This document shows positions 27,897 to 35,011 of a DNA stretch of 64,000 nt, piece by piece. The stretch comes from Legionella shakespearei DSM 23087 (GTDB taxonomy: Bacteria; Pseudomonadota; Gammaproteobacteria; Legionellales; Legionellaceae), in NCBI RefSeq assembly GCF_000373765.1, contig NZ_KB892381.1, positions 1 through 64,000 of the forward strand, in the 5' to 3' direction. Within the stretch, counting starts at the first letter, position 1. Each line of letters starts with the position of its first letter. The position numbers and the translations under genes were made by a program. The notes beneath the pieces are model-generated. The model was not told the origin of the DNA. It did not search any database and saw only the letters and a program-made list of their open reading frames with translations.

Positions 27897-28753
27897 GCCA
27901 TTACCTCATGCGTTAAGACTCGCTGCGAAATGTCTTTCGCATGATGCACCTCAGCGAGCAATTCTGCCAGGGCGGGCATACGATCATCTCTCTCTATCAT
28001 GGTAGATACCTGGCCAAAGCGCTGGATGGCAGCAGCATAAAGATCCCATACTGGCTGAATAACCGGGGCATCATGGGTGTCGATAATGTATGCGCCATGA
28101 TTGGAATGACCAGCCAAATGAATTTGGGCAACCCGTTCTATCGGCATGGCATTAATATAATCCAAAGGATTAAACTGATGATTATAAGAACTGACATACA
28201 CATTATTAACATCAAGTAAAATATAGCATCCCGCCTGTTTTACCAGTGCAACGATAAAATCCCACTCCGTCATTTCTGATTGCTTGTAGCTCAGATAGCT
28301 GGACACATTTTCAATTAAAATGGGACGACCTAAAAAATCCTGAATGTGCTGAATCCGTGAAACAATATGGCTGATTGCTTCATGAGTATAAGGAATGGGC
28401 AGTAAATCATGAACGTTCACCCCATTCACGCCAGTCCAGCATAAATGGTCAGAAACCCAGACTGGTTCAATACGAGAAGCCAAAGCTTTCAATTGGTTTA
28501 GATAAGTGATATTGAGTGGATCGGAGCTCCCCAGGGATAGGGAAACACCATGCATGACTATTGGGTAATCCTGACGTATCTTGTCCAGATAATAAAGGGG
28601 CTTGCCACCAGGAACCATGTAATTTTCTGAAACGATTTCAAACCAGTCCAAATCCGGTTTTTGCGTTAGAATTTCTTCATAATAGTCGGGGCGTAAACCA
28701 AGACCAAAGCCCAGGAATGGCATTGGAGTCTTTTTAAATGCAGAAACATCCAT
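27893..28753 (-). CDS. bufB: MNIO (DUF692) RiPP-modifying iron oxidase (BufB/HvfB-like)
   Basis: 286 aa TIM-barrel DUF692 protein. The metal-ligand set is visible in order: His in MHGVSLSLG, His in SDHLCWTG, Glu in IENVSSYLS, Asp and Asn in LLDVNNVYVSSYNH, His residues in IHLAGHSNHG and DTHDAPV, Glu in MIERDDRMP. MNIO enzymes modify Cys of ribosomal peptides to oxazolone-thioamide, thiooxazole or related groups. It is coupled to bufC and lies downstream of a Cys-rich precursor gene. AGG precedes the ATG. Confidence 0.92.
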   Translation of the reverse strand: MDVSAFKKTPMPFLGFGLGLRPDYYEEILTQKPDLDWFEIVSENYMVPGGKPLYYLDKIRQDYPIVMHGVSLSLGSSDPLNITYLNQLKALASRIEPVWVSDHLCWTGVNGVNVHDLLPIPYTHEAISHIVSRIQHIQDFLGRPILIENVSSYLSYKQSEMTEWDFIVALVKQAGCYILLDVNNVYVSSYNHQFNPLDYINAMPIERVAQIHLAGHSNHGAYIIDTHDAPVIQPVWDLYAAAIQRFGQVSTMIERDDRMPALAELLAEVHHAKDISQRVLTHEVMA

Positions 28754-28783
28754 AAGAAACCTAATTATTGACAGGGAAACCAG

Positions 28784-28941
28784 GCATGAGGATTCACTGC
28801 CATTAAGTGAAGCCCTACTCCACCGTACCGCGGCTTGTCCGCGGTATCCAGAGATCTAAGTTGGGAGTGAGAGTCCTGGATCCCGCGGACAAGCCGCGGG
28901 ACGGCGGAACTCCTTAACTTAATGGCAGTGACATAAGGACT
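28784..28941. mobile_element. Family E MITE between the RiPP precursor and modification genes
   Basis: Element 28795-28930 begins CACTGCCATTAAGTGAAG and ends CTTAACTTAATGGCAGTG with inner arms around CCGCGGCTTGTCCGCGG. The flanking 11-mers GCATGAGGATT and ACATAAGGACT agree at 8 of 11 positions, all mismatches being transitions, consistent with an old target duplication. Its GC-rich hairpin lies inside the bufABC transcript and could trim expression of bufBC relative to bufA. Confidence 0.82.
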
Positions 28942-28961
28942 ATGCCTGGAGCAACCACAAA

Positions 28962-29228
28962 TTAGCTAGCGTGTTGCACTACTGAACCGCCAGCTTTGTC
29001 GCACTCGTCTTGAGTCATATCAACAACGCCTTTTCCTTTGCAGGAGTTTTGGCCTTTGCATGCATTGTCTGCTGTTTTGCAACTGCTTTGCCCTTTGCAG
29101 GAATTACCGCCTTTGCATTGAACCATGGGTGCAGTAGTAGTATCAGTATCGGCGAATGCTGGAGCTAAAGCAAACATTGAAGCAGCACCCACTGCTAAAG
29201 CAGCGCCAGTAACTTGTAATTTGTTCAT
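28962..29228 (-). CDS. bufA: Bufferin/HvfA-like RiPP precursor, Cys-rich exported peptide
   Basis: 88 aa. An N-terminal Sec signal peptide (residues 1-26, ending AFA) replaces the leader usual for RiPPs, as in bufferins. The core holds six Cys (38, 44, 50, 57, 63, 76) in repeats CKGGNSCKGQ, CKTADNACKGQ, NSCKGKG and ends DECDKAGGSV. This is the pattern of the second bufferin precursor type (NSCKGKG repeats). The DUF692 and DUF2063 genes follow on the same strand. The mature peptide probably binds copper in the periplasm. AAGGG precedes the ATG. Confidence 0.9.
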   Translation of the reverse strand: MNKLQVTGAALAVGAASMFALAPAFADTDTTTAPMVQCKGGNSCKGQSSCKTADNACKGQNSCKGKGVVDMTQDECDKAGGSVVQHAS

Positions 29229-29270
29229 TTAAATTCCCTTTTAATTTATTGAGTTACGCTTTGTGGAGTA

Positions 29271-29292
29271 AGCAAAATCAAATTATTTTGCT
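29271..29292. promoter_or_regulatory. 8-bp inverted repeat at the bufA transcription start
   Basis: AGCAAAAT-N6-ATTTTGCT, perfect arms, placed just downstream of the predicted -10 of bufA. The position suits a repressor operator, or a 5' UTR hairpin. It does not look like a Fur box. Confidence 0.55.
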
Positions 29293-29298
29293 CTTGTC

Positions 29299-29326
29299 AT
29301 TGTAGAAGGGTACATGAAATTGTCAA
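29299..29326 (-). promoter_or_regulatory. Sigma70-type promoter of bufA
   Basis: On the minus strand: TTGACA, 16 bp, TACAAT, about 70 bp upstream of the bufA ATG. The -35 is a perfect consensus match. Confidence 0.7.
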
Positions 29327-29342
29327 GGCTGCCGAGCACCCA

Positions 29343-29457
29343 GATCCACGTCGTCCTGAGCGCGTCTTTTTGTGCGAAGGATTGATCTCCAAATATTGGC
29401 ATCATGCCGTTTTCGGGAGATCCTTCGCGCAAAAAGACGCGCTCAGGACGACGTAGG
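29343..29457. repeat. Family A palindrome
   Basis: Left arm CCACGTCGTCCTGAGCGCG, right arm CGCGCTCAGGACGACGTAGG. The left core has an extra GATT (AAGGATTGATCTCC). Its right end runs directly into the tandem repeats that follow. Confidence 0.9.
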
Positions 29458-29612
29458 ATGGTGGGGCGACGTAGGATGGTGGGACGATGTAGGATGGGGG
29501 GCGATGTAGGATGGGGGGCGATGTAGGATGGGGGGGCGATGTAGGATGGGGGGGCGATGTAGGATGGGGGGGCGATGTAGGATAGTGGGGCGACATAGGA
29601 TGGCGCGAAGAG
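29453..29612. repeat. Minisatellite, about nine 17-18 bp units
   Basis: Units begin at 29453, 29471, 29489, 29506, 29523, 29541, 29559, 29577 and 29595, consensus GTAGGATGGGGGGGCGAT. The first unit is the end of the A palindrome arm. Unit length varies by the G-run. The Pro-rich open frame on the minus strand is a by-product. Confidence 0.92.
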
Positions 29613-29680
29613 GGAGGATGTGGATCTTTGATGACCTTACCCATTATTTTAACGTCAGTTTCGAATAAGAAGCGTGTTTG

Positions 29681-29815
29681 ATCCAGTCGTTACTTCGATG
29701 CCGTTCGGGCTGAGGAAGCGCGATAGCGCTGTCTCGAAGCCTTGGTATGGTGCTAAGGCTTCGAGACGAGGCTACCGCCTCTCCTCAGCCCGAACGGCAT
29801 CGAAGTAACGACTGG
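29681..29815. repeat. Family F palindrome with long arms
   Basis: CCAGTCGTTACTTCGATGCC continues into GTTCGGGCTGAGG; the mirror arm ends CGAACGGCATCGAAGTAACG and ACTGG. A right half of the same subtype lies at 50424-50520. Confidence 0.9.
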
Positions 29816-29883
29816 AGAAAACAACTTTCTTATCCGAAACTCATATAAGTTAAGAAATCCAGGTCCCTCAATATCAACGTCCC

Positions 29884-29985
29884 CAATCCACGTCGTCCTG
29901 AGCGCGTCTTTTGGCGCGAAGGATCTCCTGCAAGCGGCATGGTGCCACTTCGATCCCGGCTGCGAGCAGACCGGGCTACGCACTG
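29884..29985. repeat. Chimeric palindrome: left arm of family A joined to right arm of family B
   Basis: The left part (CCACGTCGTCCTGAGCGCG through GGATCTCCTGCAAGCGGC) is family A. After ATGGTGCCACTTCGATCCCG it continues as the right arm of family B (GGCTGCGAGCAGACCGGGC). The junction falls in the ATGGTGCCA motif shared by both cores. Confidence 0.85.
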
Positions 29986-30011
29986 TGCTATTCCGAAGCA
30001 ACTTTACCCAA

Positions 30012-30809
30012 TCAGGATAAATAATTCCACAGATGATGGAAATGATGCACTGGGCCATTTCCCTTCCCGATACTTACCTCTTTGCTGTGACGCATGGCCT
30101 CAAACAAATAGGCTTTGGCTTTTTTGCATGCATCAAGTAATGGATCTCCTTGGGCTACAAAGCTGGCAATCGCCGCAGACAAGGTGCAGCCTGTACCGTG
30201 AGTATTTTTAGAATCAATCCTGGGAGTGGATAATACTTCTTCCTGCTCCAGGCTAATGAATAAATCATCTGAAGTCGCGGAATGTTCGTGTCCTCCTTTC
30301 AAGAGCACAGCCTTGCAGCCCAAATCCAACAGTTTATGTGCTAATATCTTTTTCTTATGGCCTTGAGAGATCAGGATTTCTGCTTCAGGTATATTAGGTG
30401 TTATGAGATCAACAATCGGGATTAATTTTGTTTTTAAAACATCTATAGCAGTAGCCTTAAGCAAGATATCACCACTTTTTGCGACCATCACAGGATCCAG
30501 TATTATGGTAATATTCTGGGCATTCTTTGTTAAAAATGATGCAACTAACTCAATGATTTCAGCAGAAAAGAGGGCGCCTATTTTAATCGCGTCAGGTCTG
30601 ATGTCATCAAAGATTGCTTCAAGTTGTTCTTTGATACAAGACAGCGGGATTTCATAACAGCTCCTCACGCCACAGGTGTTTTGCACCGGTATCACAGTGA
30701 GCACGGTCATTCCGTAAGTCCCGGTTGCTGAAAAAGTTTTCAAATCAGCCTGCAATCCTGCGCCACCTGAACCATCAAAGCCGGCTATGGATAAACATTT
30801 GTACCTCAT
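30012..30809 (-). CDS. thiD: Hydroxymethylpyrimidine (phosphate) kinase ThiD
   Basis: 265 aa ribokinase-fold enzyme; FDGSGGAGLQADLKT near the N terminus binds HMP, and GTGCTLSAAIAS near residue 210 is the anion hole with catalytic Cys. It phosphorylates HMP and HMP-P to HMP-PP. Last gene of thiE-thiM-thiL-thiD; its start overlaps thiL by 4 nt. It would also process the HMP-P made by the Thi5 protein encoded at 39636. Confidence 0.95.
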   Translation of the reverse strand: MRYKCLSIAGFDGSGGAGLQADLKTFSATGTYGMTVLTVIPVQNTCGVRSCYEIPLSCIKEQLEAIFDDIRPDAIKIGALFSAEIIELVASFLTKNAQNITIILDPVMVAKSGDILLKATAIDVLKTKLIPIVDLITPNIPEAEILISQGHKKKILAHKLLDLGCKAVLLKGGHEHSATSDDLFISLEQEEVLSTPRIDSKNTHGTGCTLSAAIASFVAQGDPLLDACKKAKAYLFEAMRHSKEVSIGKGNGPVHHFHHLWNYLS

Positions 30810-31738
30810 AGCTTTTCTCCAAAATGGGTAAATGGGGTGATGTTCAAATCAATGTGTTGACCATCCTTTTGCAATGAAACGGATTGGTCTTCTGTAATAA
30901 AGCCGATAATTTTAAGGGGGTAATTAAATATCTCGGCGAATTGTCTGGTTAATTCTTCCAGGGAATGGGGATTTACAGTAAAAAGCAGCCCGTAATCTTC
31001 ACCACCTTCCAACGCAATTTGTAAAGACACTTCAGGCTCCAGACAGTTTTGCACCTTATCAAGATCAATTACGGCTCCTTTGCCTGACGCATCACACAAA
31101 CGGTTCACATCGATGAACAGCCCATCGGAACTGTCCATCATACTGGTGATGCATTTTTGTTTTGCCAGCCAAAGTCCTTCTTTGATTCGGGCATCAGGGC
31201 GCAAAAAATAGGGGGTGTATGGTGTACTGTTATTGTTTTCAAGAGCAGTAAATCCTAAATGCGCAAAGCCCAGATTGCCTGCCAGACAAAGCACATCTCC
31301 CACTTTGGCTGAATTTCTGTATTTAATCGTTTCTGCATGTGCACTGCCAAGCACGGTAATACTGATGAATAAATGTTCTTGCGAGGAGGTGGTATCACCG
31401 CCAATTAAAATAATGCCTGCTTCTTTGCATGCCAGAGTTAATGACTGGAGAAAATGACGGGCATATTCTTGCAAGCCTTTGGGTATGGCAATGCCGCATA
31501 AGACATACAGCGGTTTCGCTCCCATTGCTGCGAGATCACTTAAATTAACGTTTAAAGCCTTGTGGGCGAGATCTTGGGGCGTAAAATAGTGAATGCGAAA
31601 GTGAACGTCTTCAATGAGTAAATCCTTGCTGATTAGGTATCTTTCGCCAGTTAAAGAAGGGAGCACCGCAGCATCGTCACCAATAAAACCATCAGATTGT
31701 TCTTGCACAAGTCCAATGAGCTCTTTTTCACTTATCAT
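30806..31738 (-). CDS. thiL: Thiamine-monophosphate kinase ThiL
   Basis: 310 aa with GDDAAVL, GGDTTSS and MMDSSDGLFIDV, the nucleotide and Mg-binding motifs of ThiL in the AIRS/PurM superfamily. It makes thiamine diphosphate from TMP. It overlaps thiM upstream and thiD downstream by 4 nt each, so the operon is translationally coupled. Confidence 0.95.
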   Translation of the reverse strand: MISEKELIGLVQEQSDGFIGDDAAVLPSLTGERYLISKDLLIEDVHFRIHYFTPQDLAHKALNVNLSDLAAMGAKPLYVLCGIAIPKGLQEYARHFLQSLTLACKEAGIILIGGDTTSSQEHLFISITVLGSAHAETIKYRNSAKVGDVLCLAGNLGFAHLGFTALENNNSTPYTPYFLRPDARIKEGLWLAKQKCITSMMDSSDGLFIDVNRLCDASGKGAVIDLDKVQNCLEPEVSLQIALEGGEDYGLLFTVNPHSLEELTRQFAEIFNYPLKIIGFITEDQSVSLQKDGQHIDLNITPFTHFGEKL

Positions 31739-32511
31739 AGGATATTCCTGAATGGTTCGTATTCTTGCCTGTGCAATTGATCTATAAATGCAGTTTTGAA
31801 CGAACCGGGGTTTTGATGTTTCAATGCGGCCCTACTGCCACAAAAAGCAAAGTAATGGACCGCAATGAGGCCCGCGTCAAAGGGATCATCAACTATCGCT
31901 TTAAATGCCGCGATTACTGCTGTCATGGCACAGCCCATGCCTGTAACCAGTTGCATGAGAGGCGAACCACCGGTAACTTCTGCTGAGCGTTGGCCATCAG
32001 TAACCAAATCAATGGCACCGCTGACGATGATGGTTGTTTTATACTTGCGCGCCAAATTTTGGGCTATTTCCTTGGCTTCATCAGTTGTATGGATGGATTC
32101 AACACCTTTGGTTGCGGAGTCTTGATCTGCCAGGGCTATAATCTCACTTGCATTGCCTCTGATGATTGTGGCAAACGGACATATCTCTTTTGCTGTTTTT
32201 GTCCTGATTTTTGTAGCTCCGGCTCCTACAGGATCAAAAACAATGGGTTTATGATACTGAACGGCGAGTGCAATGGCTTTTTTGGTGAAATTAATGAAAG
32301 AGCTGTCCAAGGTACCTGTATTGATATAGAGCACGGAACAGAGCTTCATTAATTCTTCCAGTTCTTCTTCACAGTTACTCATAATGGGGGCAGCCCCTAG
32401 TGCCAGCAGGCAATTGGCGACAAAGTCCATAGTGACAAAATTGGTCAGATTAAGCACCAAAGGTTTTTGCCGTTGTACATCGAGCAGCGCTTTTTTTATT
32501 TTATCGATCAT
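31735..32511 (-). CDS. thiM: Hydroxyethylthiazole kinase ThiM
   Basis: 258 aa; NFVTMDFVANCLLALGAAPIMS at the N terminus and GMGCAMTAVIAAF near residue 195 are diagnostic. It phosphorylates salvaged thiazole (HET). Its start overlaps thiE by 11 nt. Its presence marks the operon as a salvage route, since no thiazole synthesis genes (thiG, thiS, thiO) are in the window. Confidence 0.95.
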   Translation of the reverse strand: MIDKIKKALLDVQRQKPLVLNLTNFVTMDFVANCLLALGAAPIMSNCEEELEELMKLCSVLYINTGTLDSSFINFTKKAIALAVQYHKPIVFDPVGAGATKIRTKTAKEICPFATIIRGNASEIIALADQDSATKGVESIHTTDEAKEIAQNLARKYKTTIIVSGAIDLVTDGQRSAEVTGGSPLMQLVTGMGCAMTAVIAAFKAIVDDPFDAGLIAVHYFAFCGSRAALKHQNPGSFKTAFIDQLHRQEYEPFRNIL

Positions 32512-33142
32512 GATAGGCCTGATTTATTGTGGTCAATAAGTTGGATGTGATCTGACGGGGATCTTTTGCGCCATGAAACGTGCCGATTGCGGCAATGCCA
32601 TTTGCGCCAGACCTTATTACAGACTGAGCATTGTTTTCGTTTATACCGCCGATAGCAACAAGAGGGTGGGCACTGATTTGAGCAGCTTGTTTCAGCCCAT
32701 CCAATCCCCAGATGGTTTGTACATCAGGTTTGTTTTCTGTTGGGAAAATCGCGCCTACCCCCAGGTAATCTATCGGTAAAGCGTTCGCCTTAATCACTTG
32801 GGTGATGGTATTGGTACTGATTCCGATGATTTTATCGGGTCCGAGCAGTGCGCGAGCCTTGATTGGATCGCCATCGTTTTGCCCCAGATGCACGCCAGCG
32901 GCATCCAGTTCAATGCACAGATCCACATGATCATTGATGATCAGGGGGATATGGTTTTTATCCAGAATACTTTTTAAAGCGCGCCCAAAAAACAACAGTT
33001 CTTCGTAAGGTATTAATTTTTCTCTCAGCTGTACGCAGGTAATCCCACCCTTGATGCACTGTTGAATCAATTCAAGGTAGGAGGGAATAGAGGTATTCTT
33101 TTTATCTGTTACCAAGGTCAGATGCAGGAAAGGTGTATTCAT
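32501..33142 (-). CDS. thiE: Thiamine-phosphate synthase ThiE
   Basis: 213 aa TIM barrel with QLREK, GVHLGQND, GVGAIFPTENK and GGINENN motifs. It joins HMP-PP and thiazole phosphate to TMP. First gene of the operon. The upstream region has a promoter-like TTGACA, but no TPP riboswitch: the isolated CTGAGA 12 nt before the ATG has none of the other conserved helices. Confidence 0.95.
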   Translation of the reverse strand: MNTPFLHLTLVTDKKNTSIPSYLELIQQCIKGGITCVQLREKLIPYEELLFFGRALKSILDKNHIPLIINDHVDLCIELDAAGVHLGQNDGDPIKARALLGPDKIIGISTNTITQVIKANALPIDYLGVGAIFPTENKPDVQTIWGLDGLKQAAQISAHPLVAIGGINENNAQSVIRSGANGIAAIGTFHGAKDPRQITSNLLTTINQAYHDR

Positions 33143-33178
33143 AATCTTCTTTCTCAGCCATGCACATGTATGGCTTGC

Positions 33179-33206
33179 ATTGTGACGTATGTCAGTAAAA
33201 TGTCAA
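33179..33206 (-). promoter_or_regulatory. Likely promoter of the thiEMLD operon
   Basis: Minus strand TTGACA, 16 bp, CACAAT, about 40 bp upstream of the thiE ATG. The -10 match is moderate. Confidence 0.5.
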
Positions 33207-33314
33207 CACACAGCGAAATTTTAAAGCACAAACCGGCTTTAAGGTCTACGTGTTTCTACGTATTACGATGGTCAACATGGGAAATTACAATAAAGTTTTG
33301 ACCAGGAGTAAATC

Positions 33315-33887
33315 ATGTACGATGTTTATGAATACAGAACTGAGCGCGTCGTTATTTTCAGCCCCTTGATTACAGTGGTAAAAGTTGTTGTTGGGGGCGG
33401 GGTCATTCTTGTTGGGGGTGGCGCGGTACTATTAGCAGTTGGAGCTGTAGCAACGGCTGTTGTTGGCGGTGTGGTTGTTGCAGGCACAGCAGCAGCCGCA
33501 GTGGCTGCTACAGCTACTGCGGCTACGCCTGCTGTGCTTGCAACGGGTGGTGGGGTAGCTGCTGCGGTGGTTTCTGGTTTTGGAGTGACGCACGGGATGA
33601 AACATCTGGCGCATAAATATACAGAGGCGAAACAGAAGAGAGCGAGAAAACATGCGGAAAAAGATGCAGAGCAAGAGGTTATTCCATCCAGCAGCGCTAA
33701 AATGATGGAGCAATTAGGTAGCGAAAAATCGCAACAATCTATTGAAGTAAGTAAGGTAAGTGATCAAACAAAGGTGGTTGATATAAAATCACAGAAGAAA
33801 TCTGGAAAGAAACACGTAAATGAAAGCAGTTCAGGCTCAGATTCAGAGAGTTATTCTTCAGAAAGCTCCTTGAGTATGGGAATGTAG
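33315..33887 (+). CDS. Low-complexity protein: Gly/Ala/Val hydrophobic domain with Lys- and Ser-rich tail
   Basis: 190 aa, AGGAG upstream. Residues ~17-97 are an almost continuous Gly/Ala/Val stretch with GG motifs, long enough for two or three membrane passes. Residues ~105-165 are charged and Lys-rich, and the end is SSSGSDSESYSSESSLSMGM. No known family. The membrane hairpin plus soluble tail would fit a host-targeted protein, but this is speculation. The last codons (SMGM, stop) are copied 96 bp downstream together with a REP palindrome. Confidence 0.65.
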   Translation: MYDVYEYRTERVVIFSPLITVVKVVVGGGVILVGGGAVLLAVGAVATAVVGGVVVAGTAAAAVAATATAATPAVLATGGGVAAAVVSGFGVTHGMKHLAHKYTEAKQKRARKHAEKDAEQEVIPSSSAKMMEQLGSEKSQQSIEVSKVSDQTKVVDIKSQKKSGKKHVNESSSGSDSESYSSESSLSMGM

Positions 33888-34080
33888 GAAGTTCCCGTAT
33901 TACGGCTATCGCCTAATACGGGCTACGGTCCTGAGTTGGCACTGGGCTCGTAGCCTGTATTAGGCGACAGTATGGGAATGTAGGAAGTTCCCGTATTACG
34001 GCTATCGCCTAATACGGGCTACGGTTCTGAATCGGCACTAGGTTCGTAGCCTGTATTAGGCGACAGCCGTAATACAGGAT
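33873..34080. repeat. Tandem 96-bp unit made of gene tail plus family G REP palindromes
   Basis: AGTATGGGAATGTAGGAAG starts at 33873 (end of the coding region) and again at 33969. Each is followed by CCCGTATTACGGCTATCGCC and a paired GTAGCCTGTATTAGGCGACA. The second unit ends with a full REP. These REPs lie immediately downstream of the RAYT gene. Confidence 0.9.
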
Positions 34081-34085
34081 CAGTC

Positions 34086-34592
34086 TTATCCAGAGACCGC
34101 CCCACCCCAATTTTTACTAATCAAATCCTTTTTAATATATCGATGAATGCTTGAATATGGCCATTCTATCGGTGCATTCACATAGCCATGTTTTACTGGA
34201 TTGTAATGGATATAATCCACATGCATTTGAAAATCTTTTTCATCCCTGATTCGATGCTCCCAAAAACGAGTTTGCCAAAGATTAACGTTGCCCCGAACAT
34301 TTTTCTTTAATGGAATATTTAAACGTAATAAGGATTGGGTAAAATGAGTTTTAATCAATCTTATTCGGTTTGAATAATCTGAATCGTCTAAGGGTAATTG
34401 CCATAAACAATGAAGATGATCTGGTAAAACAACCATCGCATGCGTTATAAAATTTGATTTTGCTCGAATAATACGAAAAGCATCACTCAAGTTGCTGATG
34501 TACTTGGTCAGATATGCGGATTGCCTGTCTATTAGGGTTAAAGTAAAAAAATAGCTTGCGCCGGGCGAGTAATCCCTTCGGTAGTAAACCAT
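34086..34592 (-). CDS. REP-associated tyrosine transposase (RAYT, Y1 HUH family)
   Basis: 168 aa. The HUH-type motif is MVVLPDHLHCLW (H-L-H near residue 58), the catalytic Tyr lies in the HVDYIHYNPVKHGYV segment, and WQTRFWEHRIRDEKDF is typical of the Y1_Tnp/RAYT branch. It is intact in length. It is framed on both sides by G-type palindromes that carry the GTAG 5' tetranucleotide recognised by such enzymes. It probably nicks and mobilises these REPs as single strands. Confidence 0.9.
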   Translation of the reverse strand: MVYYRRDYSPGASYFFTLTLIDRQSAYLTKYISNLSDAFRIIRAKSNFITHAMVVLPDHLHCLWQLPLDDSDYSNRIRLIKTHFTQSLLRLNIPLKKNVRGNVNLWQTRFWEHRIRDEKDFQMHVDYIHYNPVKHGYVNAPIEWPYSSIHRYIKKDLISKNWGGAVSG

Positions 34593-34694
34593 GATAATTC
34601 CCTTAAGTTGGACATGGGTATCATATCAATAAAATGTAATGAATGGATCTTTTTTATTGAGACTTTAATTTATTGCCGAGTGATGAGGTATTGC

Positions 34695-34820
34695 CCCCCG
34701 TAATACGGGCGACAGTCATGGAGTGGCACCGGGCTTGTAGCCTGTATTAGGCGACAGCCGTAATACAGGATCAGTCTCTCTGGAATCCCCGTATTACGGC
34801 TATCGCCTAATACAGGCTAC
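34695..34820. repeat. Family G REP cluster upstream of the RAYT gene
   Basis: Three GTAG-type units: a truncated CCCCCGTAATACGGGCGACA, GTAGCCTGTATTAGGCGACA with its mirror, and CCCGTATTACGGCTATCGCC ending in GGCTAC. Together with 33890-34080 they bracket the transposase gene. Confidence 0.9.
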
Positions 34821-34938
34821 GAGTCTGACTAAAAATACGTTTCATTAAATTTGACGCAGAGTGTATAAAAAAAGAATAATGAGAAATACCGTATAAAATA
34901 CGACGTGGATCGTTGAAGGCAATAGGTGTGGAAGAATC

Positions 34939-34996
34939 AGCTGCTTGCAGCCGGGATCGTGCAAGTACAAATCCCGGCTGCAAGCAGACCGGGCTA
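34939..34996. repeat. Family B palindrome, left arm truncated
   Basis: AGCTGCTTGCAGCCGGGATC mirrored by ATCCCGGCTGCAAGCAGACC, ending GGGCTAC. Preceded by the linker GAAGAATC. With the G cluster it fills most of 34593-35011. Confidence 0.85.
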
Positions 34997-35011
34997 CGGC
35001 ATTGTGCCAGA

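Noticed and set aside
29402-29644. Pro-rich 80-aa minus-strand frame (PHPTSPP repeats)
   Set aside because: It is a translation of the G-rich minisatellite, with no ribosome binding site; copy-number change explains the open frame.
33143-33200. CTGAGA near thiE as a TPP riboswitch
   Set aside because: Only that hexamer is present, 12 nt before the ATG; the ACCTGATCTGG-type block and closing helices are missing. The real TPP riboswitch is at 39467.
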